From contig JBIICI010000025.1 in assembly GCA_044238935.1 (NCBI GenBank), positions 1 to 23,431 on the forward strand: a stretch of DNA of 23,431 bases, written 5' to 3'. The stretch is from JBIICI01 sp044238935 (lineage in GTDB: Bacteria; Pseudomonadota; Alphaproteobacteria; Micavibrionales; Micavibrionaceae). Below the pieces are notes generated by a model that was not told the DNA's origin, did not search any database, and was given only the letters and a program-made list of their open reading frames with translations. A program made the position numbers and the translations under genes. Below, piece by piece: positions 23,255 to 23,431 of the stretch (the stretch's first letter is position 1; each line of letters begins with the position of its first letter).

Positions 23255-23431
23255 TTATACCAGCCCTAATTCTTTTTCTAGGAGCGCACAAAATAAATGC
23301 CCGAATGTGATATGCATTTCTTGGATTGCTGCAGTGTAAGATGTTGGGATCTTAATAAGTAAATCACAATGTGCATCCATAATGCCGCCTGTTTTTCCAC
23401 TTAATCCAACTGTTTTCATGCCCATGGCACG
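23255..23431 (-). CDS. C-terminal part of a GmhA-like SIS-domain sugar isomerase (runs off the right edge)
   Basis: The visible 58 codons read RAMGMKTVGLSGKTGGIMDA, HCDLLIKIPT and then a region with IQEMHITFGHLFCALLEKEL, ending in TAA. This matches the end of the SIS domain of phosphoheptose (sedoheptulose 7-phosphate) isomerase GmhA, which supplies the heptose precursor of lipopolysaccharide core; the GLSGKTGG loop and the helix IQExH are characteristic. The N-terminal two thirds lies outside the window. DiaA-like replication regulators share the fold, so the exact role is not fixed. It is on the same strand as xseB, 74 bases upstream of its start. Confidence 0.8.
   Translation of the reverse strand, partial: RAMGMKTVGLSGKTGGIMDAHCDLLIKIPTSYTAAIQEMHITFGHLFCALLEKELGLV

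Noticed and set aside
1..23431. CRISPR arrays, tRNA or rRNA genes, riboswitches
   Set aside because: No regularly spaced direct repeats or cloverleaf or rRNA-like sequence was seen on reading both strands; a covariance search was not possible here.

Overview
The window looks like chromosomal DNA of a low-to-moderate GC proteobacterium, most likely an alphaproteobacterium. This is inferred from the xseB-ispA-dxs gene order, a MaeB-type malic enzyme fused to a phosphotransacetylase-like domain, a FliH/FlbE-like flagellar protein, and an IS1595-family insertion sequence at the left edge. Genus cannot be called from the sequence alone. No rRNA, tRNA or CRISPR array was seen.

Left part (1-4084): the edge holds one end of an IS1595/IS1016-like element with the first 25 codons of its transposase. 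To its right are three same-strand genes: an 889-residue protein with a folded N-terminal part, a long repetitive Ser/Thr/Asp/Pro-rich middle and two C-terminal cysteine clusters; a 154-residue unknown; and a 2-Cys-type peroxiredoxin that has lost the usual resolving cysteine. I do not recognise the first two.

Metal-handling pair (4108-6481): convergent to the peroxiredoxin lies a translationally coupled operon of a CooC/MinD-type ATPase with a His/Cys-rich tail and a COG0523 (ZigA/YciC-like) GTPase. Its promoter has a perfect 15-bp palindrome within the 17-bp spacer between -35 and -10. This is the most unusual unit in the window: a probable regulated metallochaperone system with no visible client enzyme.

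Middle part (6478-14585): rnhB, an unknown Gln-rich 406-residue protein and pepN lie on the minus strand, with ilvC divergent from pepN. A REP-like palindrome follows ilvC. Then come a small unknown, a small exported protein and aroA, all on the minus strand.

Right part (14586-23431): a 372-base gap with a possible gene remnant precedes an EreA/ChaN-like protein, a solitary fliH/flbE-like gene and maeB, all on the plus strand. A strong bidirectional terminator separates maeB from the minus-strand operon xseB-ispA-dxs-HAD phosphatase. That operon makes the small subunit of exonuclease VII, farnesyl/geranyl diphosphate and 1-deoxyxylulose 5-phosphate (isoprenoid supply), plus a phosphatase. The end of a GmhA-like sugar isomerase gene runs off the right edge.
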